From: CAVPCY01 sp963770765
Lineage (GTDB): Bacteria > Actinomycetota > Coriobacteriia > Anaerosomatales > PHET01
Direction of reading: 5' to 3'
Length of the DNA: 64,000 nucleotides
Assembly (NCBI GenBank): GCA_963770765.1
Contig: CAVYQS010000005.1
Span: 62,001 to 126,000 of the forward strand
Part shown: positions 35,330 to 42,675 of the stretch, piece by piece
Layout: each line of letters opens with the position of its first letter
Numbering within the stretch: the first letter of the stretch is position 1
The notes under the pieces: model-generated
What the model was told of the DNA's origin: nothing
The model's input: only the letters and a program-made list of their open reading frames with translations
Databases searched by the model: none
Made by a program: the position numbers and the translations under genes

Positions 35330-35479
35330 ATGGCTGCCAAAGAAGGTTACTGCGTGAAGTGCAAGGCCAAGAAGGACATCGTGGATCCGCAGGACATCAC
35401 GATGAAGAACGGGCGTCCCGCCACTCAGGGTACGTGCCCCGATTGCGGCACCAAGATCTTCAAGATCGGCAAGTCGTAG
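35330..35479 (+). CDS. DUF5679 zinc-ribbon miniprotein, 49 aa
   Basis: ATG 35330 behind GAGGAGG. Sequence begins MAAKEGYCVKCKAKKDI and contains a CPDCGTKIFKIGKS end; the CVKC/CPDC pairs form a small zinc ribbon typical of DUF5679. Such proteins are common in actinobacteria and of unknown role. Followed directly by a strong terminator, so it is a one-gene unit. Confidence 0.85.
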   Translation: MAAKEGYCVKCKAKKDIVDPQDITMKNGRPATQGTCPDCGTKIFKIGKS

Positions 35480-35503
35480 ACGAGTCCTCTTCTCACGTGT
35501 GAG

Positions 35504-35535
35504 GACGCCGCTGGCAGCGCGCCGGCGGCGTCTTT
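35504..35535 (+). terminator. Terminator after the DUF5679 gene
   Basis: GACGCCGC (35504-35511) pairs with GCGGCGTC (35525-35532), followed by TTT and a T-containing tract. 25 nt after the stop codon. Confidence 0.75.
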
Positions 35536-35617
35536 GCGTTTCGGGCACCGGATCGGTGTGGATGGGACACGCGTGGCTGCGCGGAAATCCGCTCACCGAC
35601 AACGCGTGGTGGAATGG

Positions 35618-35647
35618 TTGACACTGCCAATCGGGCAGGCGTAGCGT
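35618..35647 (+). promoter_or_regulatory. Probable promoter of the Trk potassium operon
   Basis: TTGACA (35618-35623) and TAGCGT (35642-35647) with an 18-bp spacer, 55 bp before the ATG at 35703, which has GGAGG upstream. Confidence 0.55.
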
Positions 35648-35702
35648 GCTCGGAGTGCCTCGCCACGGCGGGGTGCACAACTGAATCGGAGGACGTCGTT
35701 CT

Positions 35703-36344
35703 ATGAACGTGATCGTGGTTGGTTGTGGCCGTGTCGGGTCCCAGTTGGCGACGCTGCTGTCGGTCGACGGACACAACGTGACGGTGATCGACAAGGACGG
35801 CGACTCGTTCCGCCGCTTGGGCACCACGTTCAACGGCGTCACCATACGCGGGCTGGGTTTCGATGAGGACGTGCTGGAGGAAGCGGGTATCCGCGAGGCT
35901 GACGCCTTTGCGGCCGTCACCAACCTCGACAACACGAACCTCATGGCCGCCGAGGTGGCTCGGAAGCTCTTCGGCGTGAAGCTCGTCGTCGCGCGACTCT
36001 ACAACCCGCAGCGCGAGCGCACCTACCAGCAGCTCGACCTCGACTACGTGTGCGGCACGACGCTCGTGGCCGAGCGGCTCCTCGACAAGATCCAGGTGGG
36101 GCACGGTCACCACGTCGACTCCTTCGGCGACGTCGAGATCGTCGTGTTCAGGCTTCGCGACGACATGGCCGGACACTTCGTCCGCGAGATGTTCATCGAG
36201 GGGCAGGTGCTCCCGGCCATCATCGGCAGAGGCGACCACACGTTCATCCCATCACTCGATACGAAACTCGAAGAGGGCGATGTCATGCGTGTCGCTGTGA
36301 AGAACGAGTCCGTGCACAAGCTCGCTCGTTTCATGGAGGAGTAG
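35703..36344 (+). CDS. trkA: TrkA-family K+ channel regulator (KtrA/TrkA, RCK_N + RCK_C)
   Basis: 213 residues. Rossmann RCK_N domain with VVGCGRVGSQLA (GxGxxG) at the N-terminus and an acidic residue at the second strand end (VIDKDG); C-terminal RCK_C from ~140. Binds NAD or ATP-type nucleotides and gates the TrkH pore at the membrane's inner face. The TAG is followed 3 nt later by the second trkA. Confidence 0.93.
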   Translation: MNVIVVGCGRVGSQLATLLSVDGHNVTVIDKDGDSFRRLGTTFNGVTIRGLGFDEDVLEEAGIREADAFAAVTNLDNTNLMAAEVARKLFGVKLVVARLYNPQRERTYQQLDLDYVCGTTLVAERLLDKIQVGHGHHVDSFGDVEIVVFRLRDDMAGHFVREMFIEGQVLPAIIGRGDHTFIPSLDTKLEEGDVMRVAVKNESVHKLARFMEE

Positions 36345-36347
36345 CCC

Positions 36348-37016
36348 GTGTACATCGTGGTCAACGGCGGCGGCAAGGTCGCCTCCTACCTCGCACGCAC
36401 CCTTCTCGAGGCGGGACACGACGTGGCTCTCATCGAGAAGCGCAGGGACGTCGTCGAGAAGCTCGCACAGGAGCTCCCCGGGCACGCCCTGGTGATCATG
36501 GGCGACGGGTGCGACGCCACCTATCAAGACGACGCGGGTGTGGCGCGCGCCGAGGTGTTCGTCTCGGTCACCGGCGACGACGACGACAACCTCGTGGCCT
36601 GCCAGCTCGCGAAGGTGGCGTTCGGTGTTCCCCGCGCCGTGTCCCGCGTGAACAACCCGAAGAACGAACACATCTTCAACGCCCTGGGCATCGAGGCCAT
36701 CTCATCGACCACGATCATCAGCCGCATGATCGAGGAGGAGGCGACGGTCGGCGACATCCGCACGCTGACCACGCTTCGCAAGGGCAACATGGCCATCGTC
36801 GAGATCGAGCTTCCCACCGACCGTTGCGTCGTGTGCAACAAGCCCGTCTCTACGCTCAAGCTGCCGCCGAACTGCGTGCTCGTCGCGGTCGTTCGCGAGG
36901 ACGACGAGATCGAGACGGTCAACGGCGACACCCTGATGGGGCCGGGTGACACGGTGGTGGCATTCACGAGCGTCGACTCCGAGCGTGCGCTCAAGAAAGT
37001 GCTGACGGGGACGTAG
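36348..37016 (+). CDS. trkA: Second TrkA-family K+ uptake regulator
   Basis: 222 residues from GTG 36348. N-terminal nucleotide-binding loop VNGGGKVASYLA differs from the classical GxGxxG (last Gly is Ala). An unusual CVVCNKPVSTLKL insertion near residue 160 adds a CxxC. Two separate single-RCK proteins probably replace the two-domain TrkA of enterobacteria, forming mixed rings beneath TrkH. The CxxC may be a redox or metal site (inference). Confidence 0.92.
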   Translation: MYIVVNGGGKVASYLARTLLEAGHDVALIEKRRDVVEKLAQELPGHALVIMGDGCDATYQDDAGVARAEVFVSVTGDDDDNLVACQLAKVAFGVPRAVSRVNNPKNEHIFNALGIEAISSTTIISRMIEEEATVGDIRTLTTLRKGNMAIVEIELPTDRCVVCNKPVSTLKLPPNCVLVAVVREDDEIETVNGDTLMGPGDTVVAFTSVDSERALKKVLTGT

Positions 37017-37021
37017 GGGCC

Positions 37022-37186
37022 ATGTCCAACGGCAAGAGCAACCGGGCCGAGGGCTATCCGAGCCTGACCGCTCGCCAGCACTGGGGGAAGTACGCGGCCG
37101 GCGTCGCCGTCGAGACCGCGTACATACTCGCGCTCGCCCTCATCGCGCTCGGCCTCGCGTTCGTTGCGGCGGCGATCTGGCTGTGA
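37022..37186 (+). CDS. Small single-span membrane protein between trkA and trkH, 54 aa
   Basis: ATG 37022, 5 nt after trkA. About 28 polar residues (MSNGKSNRAEGYPSLTARQH) then one long helix (YILALALIALGLAFVAAAIW) to the end. Its TGA overlaps the GTG start of trkH (37183). Placement inside the operon with coupled translation suggests an accessory subunit of the Trk system, comparable in concept to KdpF, but no family is recognised. Confidence 0.75.
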   Translation: MSNGKSNRAEGYPSLTARQHWGKYAAGVAVETAYILALALIALGLAFVAAAIWL

Positions 37187-38685
37187 TCGTCCGCCCGCGC
37201 CGAGACGATCACCTGGTCATCGGCAAGTACACCGGCAAGATCATCGTGGGCGTGGGGCTGCTCATGGTCGTCCCGCTCATCACGTCGCTGGTATTCGCCG
37301 AGTGGGACACCGCCATCGACTTCGTGATCTCGATGATGGTGTGTCTGGTGTTCGGCCTCGGGGCTCAGCTCCTGTGCCGCACCGAGAAGGACCTCGCGTG
37401 GAGTCACGGGCTCGTCGTCGCCTCGGGCTCGTGGATCTGGGCGACCGCCATCGGATGCCTCCCGCAGTACCTCTCCGGCCACATGGGCAGCTTCCTCGAC
37501 GCGATGTTCGACACCATGAGCGGCTATACGACCACGGGGCTCTTCTTGCTGCAGGACCTCGACCACATCAGCTACGGGCTCAACATGTGGCGCCATCTGC
37601 TCACGTACGCCGGCGGGCAGGGCATCGTGGTCATCGCGCTCACGTTCCTGTTCAAGGGGACGGCGGGCGCCTACAAGGTCTATGTGGGCGAAGGCAAGGA
37701 CGAGCGCTTGCTTCCCAACGTGGTGCAGACGGCTCGCGCGATCTGGCTGGTGTCACTCACGTACCTGGTCATCGGTACCGCCGCCCTATGGGTCACATCC
37801 CTGTTCCTGGGTCAGGACCCCGTGCGTGCGTTTCTCCACTCGCTGTGGATCTTCATGGGCGCGTGGTCGACGGGCGGGTTCGCTCCGCAGTCGTACAACA
37901 CCATGTACTACCACTCCCTGCCCTACGAGATCATCTCGGTTGTCATCATGATCGCGGGCTCCTTCAACTTCGCGCTGCACTGGGCTGTGTGGACGGGTCG
38001 CAAGCGGGAGATCGTACGCAACATCGAGACGGTGAGCTTCGCGATCACCTTGACGGTCACGACACTCGTGGCGACCTTCTGGCTCGCGAAGGAGGGCATC
38101 TACCCGGATGCCATGGCCTTGTTCAGGAAGGCGTTCTATCAGCTGGCATCGGGGCATACGACGACGGGTTTCTCGACCATCTACAGCCGGGCGTTCGTCA
38201 CTCAGTGGGGGTCGGTGGGGCTGATCGCCACGACGCTCGCGATGGCGATCGGTGCGTCCGCCGCATCGACCGCCGGCGGTATCAAGGGGATGCGCGTCGG
38301 CATCATCTTCAGGTCGCTCGTCGCCGATGTGCGAAAGATGGTGGCCCCCGAGTCGGCCGTCGTGCGGGAGCGCTACCACCACATCCGCGACAACTGGCTC
38401 GACGACGCAGTGGTCAAGACGGCCATGACCATCACCATCGCCTACCTCGCGATGTACTTCTTCGCGGCGCTCCTCGGATCGTTGCACGGCTACGACTTCG
38501 CTCAAGCTCTCTTCGAGGGCGTGTCTGCGGGGTCCAACACCGGACTGTCCTGCGGCATCACCGGCCCCGCCATGCCCTGGGACATGAAGGTCTTCTACAT
38601 CGCGTTCATGTGGATGGGCCGTCTCGAGTTCATGAGTGTGTTCGCCCTCCTGGGTTACGGCATCTCGGTCGCGAGGGGGCGGTGA
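37183..38685 (+). CDS. trkH: TrkH/KtrB-family K+ transporter pore subunit
   Basis: 500 residues from GTG 37183. Filter-like repeats are visible: MSGYTTTGLF, STGGFAPQS, TTTGFSTIY and NTGLSCGIT, the four half-pores of a K+ transporter, with about ten spans. Works with the two TrkA proteins to take up K+ driven by membrane potential. TGA is followed 3 nt later by the OB-fold gene, so all five genes appear to be one operon. Confidence 0.93.
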   Translation: MIVRPRRDDHLVIGKYTGKIIVGVGLLMVVPLITSLVFAEWDTAIDFVISMMVCLVFGLGAQLLCRTEKDLAWSHGLVVASGSWIWATAIGCLPQYLSGHMGSFLDAMFDTMSGYTTTGLFLLQDLDHISYGLNMWRHLLTYAGGQGIVVIALTFLFKGTAGAYKVYVGEGKDERLLPNVVQTARAIWLVSLTYLVIGTAALWVTSLFLGQDPVRAFLHSLWIFMGAWSTGGFAPQSYNTMYYHSLPYEIISVVIMIAGSFNFALHWAVWTGRKREIVRNIETVSFAITLTVTTLVATFWLAKEGIYPDAMALFRKAFYQLASGHTTTGFSTIYSRAFVTQWGSVGLIATTLAMAIGASAASTAGGIKGMRVGIIFRSLVADVRKMVAPESAVVRERYHHIRDNWLDDAVVKTAMTITIAYLAMYFFAALLGSLHGYDFAQALFEGVSAGSNTGLSCGITGPAMPWDMKVFYIAFMWMGRLEFMSVFALLGYGISVARGR

Positions 38686-38687
38686 GG

Positions 38688-39266
38688 ATGACGAGACGTG
38701 ACGCCGCGCGCATCGCCATCGCCGTTCTCCTCGCGCTGACGCTTGCGCCGGGCACGGCGCACGCGCAGGCGAACCCGAACGATCCGACGAGCGGTGAGCT
38801 GGTCGAGACGCCACGCGAGTTCGACGGCACGGAGATCACCTTCCAAGGTGAGGCGATCGGCGAGGTCATGGTCCGCGGTGACGACGCATGGATTCACCTG
38901 AACGACGATGCCTACATGTACAAGAACGTTGAAGAGGGGGCCGAGCTCGGCGGATACAACAGCGGAATGCCGGTATGGCTTCCGGCGGCGGAGGCCGAGA
39001 AGCTGGCGGTCCTGGGCGACTACAAGCACCAAGGTGACATCGCGGAAGTCGTCGGCACGTTCAACGCCGCATGCGCGCAGCACGGCGGGGATATGGACAT
39101 CCATGCGACCTCGCTGAGCGTCGTCACCCCCGGCCGGCGGGCGTGGGATCCGGTTCAGACCTGGAAGATCGTGTTGGGACTGGTACTGTCGGTCGTTGCA
39201 GCCGCCCTGTGGTTCGCCGACCGGCGAATGGGTCATCTTGAGAGCAAGGGGCTTCGGCGCGGCTAG
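38688..39266 (+). CDS. Signal-peptide OB-fold protein with C-terminal anchor
   Basis: 192 residues from ATG 38688. Cleavable signal (IAIAVLLALTLAPGTAHAQA), an OB-fold-like beta domain (GTEITFQGEAIGEVMVRGDD, HQGDIAEVVGTFN) resembling cytochrome c maturation or nucleic-acid-binding-fold proteins, and a C-terminal helix (IVLGLVLSVVAAALWFAD) with a basic tail. It faces the outside of the cell. Co-transcribed with trkH; any role in K+ uptake is unproven. Confidence 0.78.
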   Translation: MTRRDAARIAIAVLLALTLAPGTAHAQANPNDPTSGELVETPREFDGTEITFQGEAIGEVMVRGDDAWIHLNDDAYMYKNVEEGAELGGYNSGMPVWLPAAEAEKLAVLGDYKHQGDIAEVVGTFNAACAQHGGDMDIHATSLSVVTPGRRAWDPVQTWKIVLGLVLSVVAAALWFADRRMGHLESKGLRRG

Positions 39267-39334
39267 CTCGCCCGGGGGCGGGTCAGGGCGGAGTTTGCCC
39301 CCGCCACGGGCGCTACGATAGACTTCCAAGTCGC

Positions 39335-39409
39335 GCGGGTGTAGTTCAATGGTAGAGCGTCAGCTTCCCAAGCTGAAAGTTGCCGGTTCGAGTCCGGTCA
39401 CCCGCTCCA
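39335..39409 (+). tRNA. tRNA-Gly (anticodon CCC)
   Basis: 75 nt including the encoded CCA. Acceptor GCGGGTG pairs with CACCCGC. The anticodon arm is TCAGC-TTCCCAA-GCTGA, giving anticodon CCC. T-arm GCCGG-TTCGAGT-CCGGT is standard. Confidence 0.95.
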
Positions 39410-39423
39410 AGAAGCACCAGAAC

Positions 39424-39454
39424 GGCCGCCGAGATCTCTCGAGATTCGGCGGCC
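39424..39454 (+). terminator. Hairpin downstream of tRNA-Gly, likely terminator
   Basis: GGCCGCCGA (39424-39432) pairs perfectly with TCGGCGGCC (39446-39454). The trailing sequence GAGCTCTTGTC is only weakly T-rich. Confidence 0.6.
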
Positions 39455-39491
39455 GAGCTCTTGTCACCGCCGCGATGAGGCGCTACTGTGG

Positions 39492-39511
39492 ATACGAACA
39501 CACGTTCGTAT
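39492..39511. promoter_or_regulatory. SOS (LexA) box of Gram-positive type
   Basis: ATACGAAC-ACAC-GTTCGTAT is a perfect inverted repeat with the CGAAC-N4-GTTCG core bound by LexA in Bacillus and actinobacteria. It lies 50 bp upstream of the M23-domain gene at 39561 and would place it, and perhaps the rpsF-ssb genes after it, under DNA-damage control. Confidence 0.65.
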
Positions 39512-39560
39512 AGCCCCGCGAGTCTCCCCTCCGCATCTGAGAATGCGGGGGTGTCAGAAG

Positions 39561-40664
39561 ATGAAGCTGTCTCGTTCCGTCTCTGCCGCGGTGGCTGCGG
39601 TGATGCTCGATGCGCTCGCGGTAGCTGCGTTCGCTGCGCCTGGCGCAGCACTTCTCGGCTTCGGGAGTGAGTATGCCGCGCCGGATGGATCCACGTGCGT
39701 CCACAGGGGAGTCGACGTGGGCGCCGCACCCGGCTCATCCTTCGATGCCCCGGTCACCGGCACGGTCAAGTTCGCGGGCAGGGTTCCCGGCCCGCACGGG
39801 GGCAGCGTCAGAGCGGTGACGCTCGAGACCGCGGACGGCACCGTGTCGATGCTCCCGTTCGAGGACCTGAGCGTCGCGAAGGGGGATGTCGTCGAGGCCG
39901 GCGATCGCGTGGGACGCGTCGCCCAGGACGGAGACCCGTCGTCGAGTGACCCTCACGTGCACCTGAGCCTGCGCCATGGCGACCTCTACGTCGATCCGTC
40001 GGTTCTGCTGGCCGCACCGATACCACACCCCGAACCCGAGCCGGAACCGGAACCTCAGGTCAGCGCAGCCCCGAGCGAGAAGCCCGCCCCAGCACCGGCG
40101 CTCTCTGCGGCGCCGCCTGCAGCCGCGCCGAGTCCGGTGCTCGCACAGGGAGTGACTCTCGCTCCGAGCGCCGTCGACCTTCCTGAAGTCGAGACCAGCG
40201 AGCCGTCGACCGTCTCGAGTCCTGAGGCGAAGAGCCTCGCGACGGATCCGGGCGTGCACGTGCCGGGCCTCGCGGCTGCACCTGAGGCAGGAGTGGCTGT
40301 CGTTGCGCCCGCAGCGAGAGGCTCGCATCCTGCGGACGCGCCGGCGCAGGACCCGATGACGGCGCCGGTCGGGACCCTTCTCGATGACGTGGCCACGCGT
40401 ATGCTCGCCGGTGTTCGCTCGTCCTCACACGCTCTGGCTCCCGCTGCGGCGGCTCTTGGCTTCGCCGTCGCGGCCGGTGTCTATCTGCTTGGACGTCGCT
40501 CGCTGGAGCGTCGTCTCGATGTCGATTCGCCCGTGTCAGACCGGTTGGGAAGACTGTTGCAGCAGCTGCGGGCCGGTGATACACTACGCGGGCTCACATC
40601 CTGCTCCGGACACGCTGCCTTCACAGTTCCGGAGCCGTTCAGCCCAAGGGAGGTGACTAAGTGA
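39561..40664 (+). CDS. Peptidase M23-domain protein with C-terminal membrane helix
   Basis: 367 residues from ATG 39561. Signal-like N-terminus, an M23/LytM domain (~35-155) with HRGVDVGA and DPHVHLSL, the two metal-binding motifs, then a long Pro/Ala/Glu linker starting PHPEPEPEPEPQ, and a C-terminal helix (ALGFAVAAGVYLLG). It is likely a cell-wall endopeptidase or divisome-associated LytM protein. The TGA overlaps the GTG of rpsF (40661), so it is coupled to the ribosomal-protein operon. Confidence 0.82.
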   Translation: MKLSRSVSAAVAAVMLDALAVAAFAAPGAALLGFGSEYAAPDGSTCVHRGVDVGAAPGSSFDAPVTGTVKFAGRVPGPHGGSVRAVTLETADGTVSMLPFEDLSVAKGDVVEAGDRVGRVAQDGDPSSSDPHVHLSLRHGDLYVDPSVLLAAPIPHPEPEPEPEPQVSAAPSEKPAPAPALSAAPPAAAPSPVLAQGVTLAPSAVDLPEVETSEPSTVSSPEAKSLATDPGVHVPGLAAAPEAGVAVVAPAARGSHPADAPAQDPMTAPVGTLLDDVATRMLAGVRSSSHALAPAAAALGFAVAAGVYLLGRRSLERRLDVDSPVSDRLGRLLQQLRAGDTLRGLTSCSGHAAFTVPEPFSPREVTK

Positions 40665-40954
40665 AGGCTTACGAACTATTGCTTCTACTCAACCCCTCCC
40701 TCGACGAGGAGTCGCGTGCTGCGGTCCTGGACAAGATCCAGGCTCTCATCACCGCAGACGGGGGCGTTGTGGACAACTTCGACTCGTGGGGCAAGCGCAA
40801 GCTCGCCTTTGAGGTCGACAAGCTCACCGAGGGCGACTATGCGCTCATCGATTTCCACACCGCACCTGCCTCTATCGCCGAGCTGGACCGCGTGCTGCAC
40901 ATCACAGACCCCGTGGTCCGCTACATGCTCGTGAACCGAGAGGACAGAGACTAG
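40661..40954 (+). CDS. rpsF: 30S ribosomal protein bS6
   Basis: 97 residues from GTG 40661, with the typical start KAYELLLLLNPSLDEE and the FEVDKLTEGDYALIDFH strands. Binds the 16S rRNA platform together with bS18, encoded just downstream. First of the conserved rpsF-ssb-rpsR-rplI block. Confidence 0.97.
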   Translation: MKAYELLLLLNPSLDEESRAAVLDKIQALITADGGVVDNFDSWGKRKLAFEVDKLTEGDYALIDFHTAPASIAELDRVLHITDPVVRYMLVNREDRD

Positions 40955-41025
40955 TCCCCTTGGCCGCGCATCAGCGGATCCGGTCCCGATGTCCAGATCC
41001 GTGAACGTAAGAAGGTGGTTTTGAG

Positions 41026-41454
41026 ATGAGCATCAATCGAGTCGTCATCACAGGTAACCTCACCCGTGACCCCGAGCTGACCGCAACCGCTGGCGGCATG
41101 GCCATCTTGAAGATGGGTATCGCCGTCAACGACCGGCGCAAGAACCAGCAGACAGGCGAGTGGGAGGATTCCCCGAACTTCTTCGACGTTGTCGTCTTCG
41201 GCAGCCGTGGAGAGTCGCTGTCGCGCTTCCTCTCAAAGGGCTCCAAGGTCGCCATCGAAGGCAAGCTGCGCTGGCACTCCTGGGAAACCCCGGAAGGCGA
41301 TAAGCGCAGCAAGGTCGAGATCATCGCCGATGACATCGAGTTCATGTCGTCTCGCAACGACGGTGGCGGACAGGGCGGTGGCGGCGACTACAGTGCGCCC
41401 TCACCCGCTGCGAGCAAGAAGTCCGAGCCCTTCGAAGACGACATTCCGTTCTAG
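41026..41454 (+). CDS. ssb: Single-stranded DNA-binding protein
   Basis: 142 residues from ATG 41026. OB fold (INRVVITGNLTRDPELTATA, FFDVVVFGSRGESLSRFLSK), a short Gly-rich linker and the acidic C-terminal tip PFEDDIPF that recruits repair and replication partners. Position between rpsF and rpsR is the usual one. Confidence 0.97.
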   Translation: MSINRVVITGNLTRDPELTATAGGMAILKMGIAVNDRRKNQQTGEWEDSPNFFDVVVFGSRGESLSRFLSKGSKVAIEGKLRWHSWETPEGDKRSKVEIIADDIEFMSSRNDGGGQGGGGDYSAPSPAASKKSEPFEDDIPF

Positions 41455-41526
41455 CGAACCACCCGCACCCTGAAGGGTGCAGAAACAGACCCCGCGAGAT
41501 GCATCGCGGAAGGAGGGTCAGAGAAC

Positions 41527-41784
41527 ATGTCCGACTATGGACGCAAGCCACGGCGCAAGTACTGCCAGTTCTGCAAGGACCACGCAGAGTACATCGACTA
41601 CAAAGACACGAACCTGATGCGCAAGTTCATGACTGACCGCGGCAAGATCAAGCCGCGCCGCGTTTCGGGCAACTGCGCCCAGCACCAGCACAAACTGGCC
41701 ACCGCCATCAAACGCGGCCGCGAAATGGCGTTGCTGCCGTACACCGTGCCGGTCGTCAGTGGTCGCGTGGGCAAGGGCCGTTAG
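41527..41784 (+). CDS. rpsR: 30S ribosomal protein bS18, cysteine-containing form
   Basis: 85 residues from ATG 41527. RRKYCQFCKDHAEYIDYKDT and SGNCAQHQHKL show the CxxC...C...H set of the zinc-binding (C+) version. Good GGAGG at 41512. Confidence 0.96.
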   Translation: MSDYGRKPRRKYCQFCKDHAEYIDYKDTNLMRKFMTDRGKIKPRRVSGNCAQHQHKLATAIKRGREMALLPYTVPVVSGRVGKGR

Positions 41785-41808
41785 ACAACCGCCGACGGAG
41801 GTAATTCC

Positions 41809-42399
41809 ATGAAGGTCATCCTGTTGCAGGAGCTCAAGGGCCGCGGCGGAGAGGGCGACGTGATCGAGGTCGCGCAAGGCTTCGCCGTGAACTACCTGCT
41901 TCCCCGCAAGATCGCCATCCAGGCGACCGCGGGCAACGTGAAGCAGCTTGAGAACCGCAGGCACAACATCAAGAAGCGCGAAGAGCAGCGGGTGGGAGAG
42001 GCGAGTTCTCTCGCCGCCGCTCTGGACGGCAAGTCGGTCACGATCACGGCCAAGGTCGGTGAAGAGGGTCGCCTCTTCGGCTCCGTCACGACGCCGATGA
42101 TCGAGGACGCCATCCGCGAGCAGCTCGGCGTCGAGGTCGATCGTCGCAAGATCGAGACTCACGGTCACATCAAAGAGACCGGCCCGCACGCCATCGCCGT
42201 CGCGGTATATCGCGACGTCAAGGCGCAGCTGACGGTGGACGTGGTCGCCGAGGGTGCATCGATCCCCGAGACCGTGGTCACCGAGGTGGAGGGCGTCAGC
42301 GCCGAGGGCGAGGCCTTTGTCGAGGTGGTCGAGGAGACCGCCGAGCAGGCCGACGCCGGAGCCGCGCTCGACGAGGCCGCCGACGAGGCTGCCGAGTAG
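41809..42399 (+). CDS. rplI: 50S ribosomal protein bL9 with long acidic C-terminal extension
   Basis: 196 residues from ATG 41809. Canonical bL9 start (MKVILLQELKGRGGEGDV, then VAQGFAVNYLLPRK) and C-terminal domain. Residues ~150-196 add an Ala/Glu/Val-rich acidic tail (EVVEETAEQADAGAALDEAA) beyond the roughly 150-residue norm. A terminator-like hairpin follows. Confidence 0.96.
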   Translation: MKVILLQELKGRGGEGDVIEVAQGFAVNYLLPRKIAIQATAGNVKQLENRRHNIKKREEQRVGEASSLAAALDGKSVTITAKVGEEGRLFGSVTTPMIEDAIREQLGVEVDRRKIETHGHIKETGPHAIAVAVYRDVKAQLTVDVVAEGASIPETVVTEVEGVSAEGEAFVEVVEETAEQADAGAALDEAADEAAE

Positions 42400-42428
42400 A
42401 CCGACCGCGCGCGATCGTGTGTCGAACC

Positions 42429-42466
42429 GGTGGCGCCGTCCCTTCTGGGGCGGCGCCACCTTCCGT
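42429..42466 (+). terminator. Terminator-like hairpin after rplI
   Basis: GGTGGCGCCG (42429-42438) pairs with CGGCGCCACC (42451-42460), followed by TTCCGTT. The T tract is weak but the stem is perfect. Confidence 0.65.
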
Positions 42467-42510
42467 TGCGGCGAGCGGCTCGCGGCCATCCGGCATTTCG
42501 ACCCACCATC

Positions 42511-42578
42511 TGTGGAAAAGTGGACAAGCGATGTTTCCGCAGATAGAACGTTCGCCGCAGTCCACAGTGCCCGTGGAC
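42511..42578. promoter_or_regulatory. DnaA-box-like cluster upstream of dnaB
   Basis: TGTGGAAAA at 42511-42519 (complement TTTTCCACA, one change from TTATCCACA), AGTGGACAA at 42519-42527, and the inverted pair GTCCAC-N7-GTGGAC at 42560-42578. Possible DnaA-binding or autoregulatory sites controlling dnaB; a simple hairpin is the alternative for the last pair. Confidence 0.4.
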
Positions 42579-42675
42579 AGTCCGTCCGCCTGCCCGTCGT
42601 GTCAGAGCCGCGAGATATCATCGGCAGGCCGCCGATGATGGATGGCACGGGCACGAGAGGGATGGACCGCGGATA

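Noticed and set aside
35700..38690. Trk cluster as a horizontally acquired island
   Set aside because: GC content and codon use match the surroundings and no mobility genes or repeats flank it.
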